DNA from: Alphaproteobacteria bacterium
GTDB lineage: Bacteria; Pseudomonadota; Alphaproteobacteria; SP197
NCBI GenBank assembly: GCA_022822575.1
Contig: JAJEBJ010000284.1
Coordinates: 1 to 14,130, forward strand
Direction: 5' to 3'
DNA length: 14,130 nt
Program-made: the position numbers and the translations under genes
In this document: positions 13,411 to 14,130 of the stretch, piece after piece
Layout: the number at the start of each line of letters is the position of its first letter
How positions within the stretch are numbered: position 1 is the first letter of the stretch
Notes under the pieces: generated by a model
What the model was told of the DNA's origin: nothing
Database searches by the model: none
Seen by the model: only the letters and a program-made list of their open reading frames with translations

Positions 13411-14130
13411 CCCGTGTGGCTTCTTCACCAGTGTCCGCAGGGCAAGCGCAGCCACAGCACCCGTTGATGGCGGGTTTCCCGCATGTCCTGCGGCTGAACG
13501 CTCATGACAAGTGGCGAACGATGCAGAAAGCGTCGCATGAATCGACGGCAGCTCCGCGCGCCGCAGGAACGTGCATCTGGGCTGTTGCAACGTGGTCTTT
13601 GCAATGAACGCCGCCGGCGACCGGAGCCGGTGTCGTTGCTTCTCAGTGAAATCGTTCCGAATGGCTGGTGGCGCGACGGGTTGAAGGTTCTCTGCGATGT
13701 CGGTGACAAATGGGGACGCCAAGGACCTGGTCTCCACCCAATGGCCAGTATCGGTGCGGAAGAACCAATGTGAGCGCGTACCGAGTCGCCCACGCAGAGA
13801 CAGCGGCATTTCGGGGAGATTCTGTGGTGAAAGACCGGAAGGCTAAGAGAACGGACAGGACGAAGTGACTCTTGAATGCCAAGGATCGTGTCCATAACCG
13901 GGAAACGGGAAAGGATGCGAAGTTCTCCTGACTGGCGGATGAAATCGATCAAGTGATGACGGGCGGGACAACACAACCCGTCCCGGGCGAGAACCTCCGG
14001 GCTCAGGTGGCCTTGCGGCAGGTCACGCCGGCGCGCAGAAACCGGCACCGACGGATTGGGCTGCAAGGTCGAAGGACGGGGCAAACGCCGGAAGGTGCCG
14101 AGGGTATGGTTGGGTCAGCCTTGACCGTGG
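13411..14130. other. about 720 bases without a supportable gene
   Basis: Several short and one longer open frame (minus strand 13425-14084) cross this stretch, but their predicted proteins are rich in Arg, Ser and Pro, show no domain I recognise and overlap one another in different frames, as expected of high-GC noncoding DNA. One hairpin is visible at 13607-13637: AACG and CGCCGGC pairing with GCCGGTG and CGTT, with one mismatch and one G-T pair. It may be a decayed mobile or accessory fragment, but nothing shows which. Confidence 0.4.

Noticed and set aside
13425..14084. 219-residue minus-strand open frame
   Set aside because: Composition is Arg, Ser and Pro rich with no motif; other frames over the same bases are equally open, so coding is not supported.
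1..14130. CRISPR array, tRNA, rRNA or complete insertion sequence
   Set aside because: No regularly spaced direct repeats, no cloverleaf-like sequences and no transposase with terminal inverted repeats were seen.

Overview
The window looks like a piece of a high-GC proteobacterial chromosome, most likely alphaproteobacterial. The grounds are base composition by eye, a PAS-LuxR type regulator, a full-length BipA/TypA, and a Pot-type ABC operon coupled to a Rieske oxygenase. No rRNA, tRNA, CRISPR array or complete insertion sequence was seen.

Left part (1-5922): a LuxR-family regulator (172-1320) is followed by a toxin-antitoxin (TA) island. It holds an intact hipB-hipA pair (1655-3297), a PIN-type toxin with an AbrB-type antitoxin on the minus strand (3482-4143), a divergent GYD-domain gene (4312-4593), a small basic ORF (4897-5094) and a Doc/Fic toxin gene with a damaged or non-canonical 5' end (5174-5473). 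Two relics matter here. A Doc N-terminus-like fragment lies just before hipBA (about 1366-1440), and a frameshifted HipB-like fragment lies just after doc (about 5595-5800). The order doc then hipB therefore appears twice, with the opposite member decayed in each copy.

Middle (5923-7740, minus strand): the housekeeping ribosome-associated GTPase BipA/TypA, followed by two hairpins downstream of its stop.

Right part (8008-13374, minus strand): a tightly packed six-gene operon. In transcription order it encodes a small cupin, a Rieske non-heme iron oxygenase with the Glu-bridged active site of quaternary-amine oxygenases, a periplasmic PotD-like binding protein, two permeases and an ATPase. 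The layout suggests import of a small cationic or betaine-like compound followed by oxidative demethylation or cleavage. The substrate is unknown and no reductase partner is present in the window. A perfect 12-bp stem-loop separates the binding-protein gene from the permeases.

The last about 750 bases (13375-14130) hold the operon's upstream region and no gene I can support.
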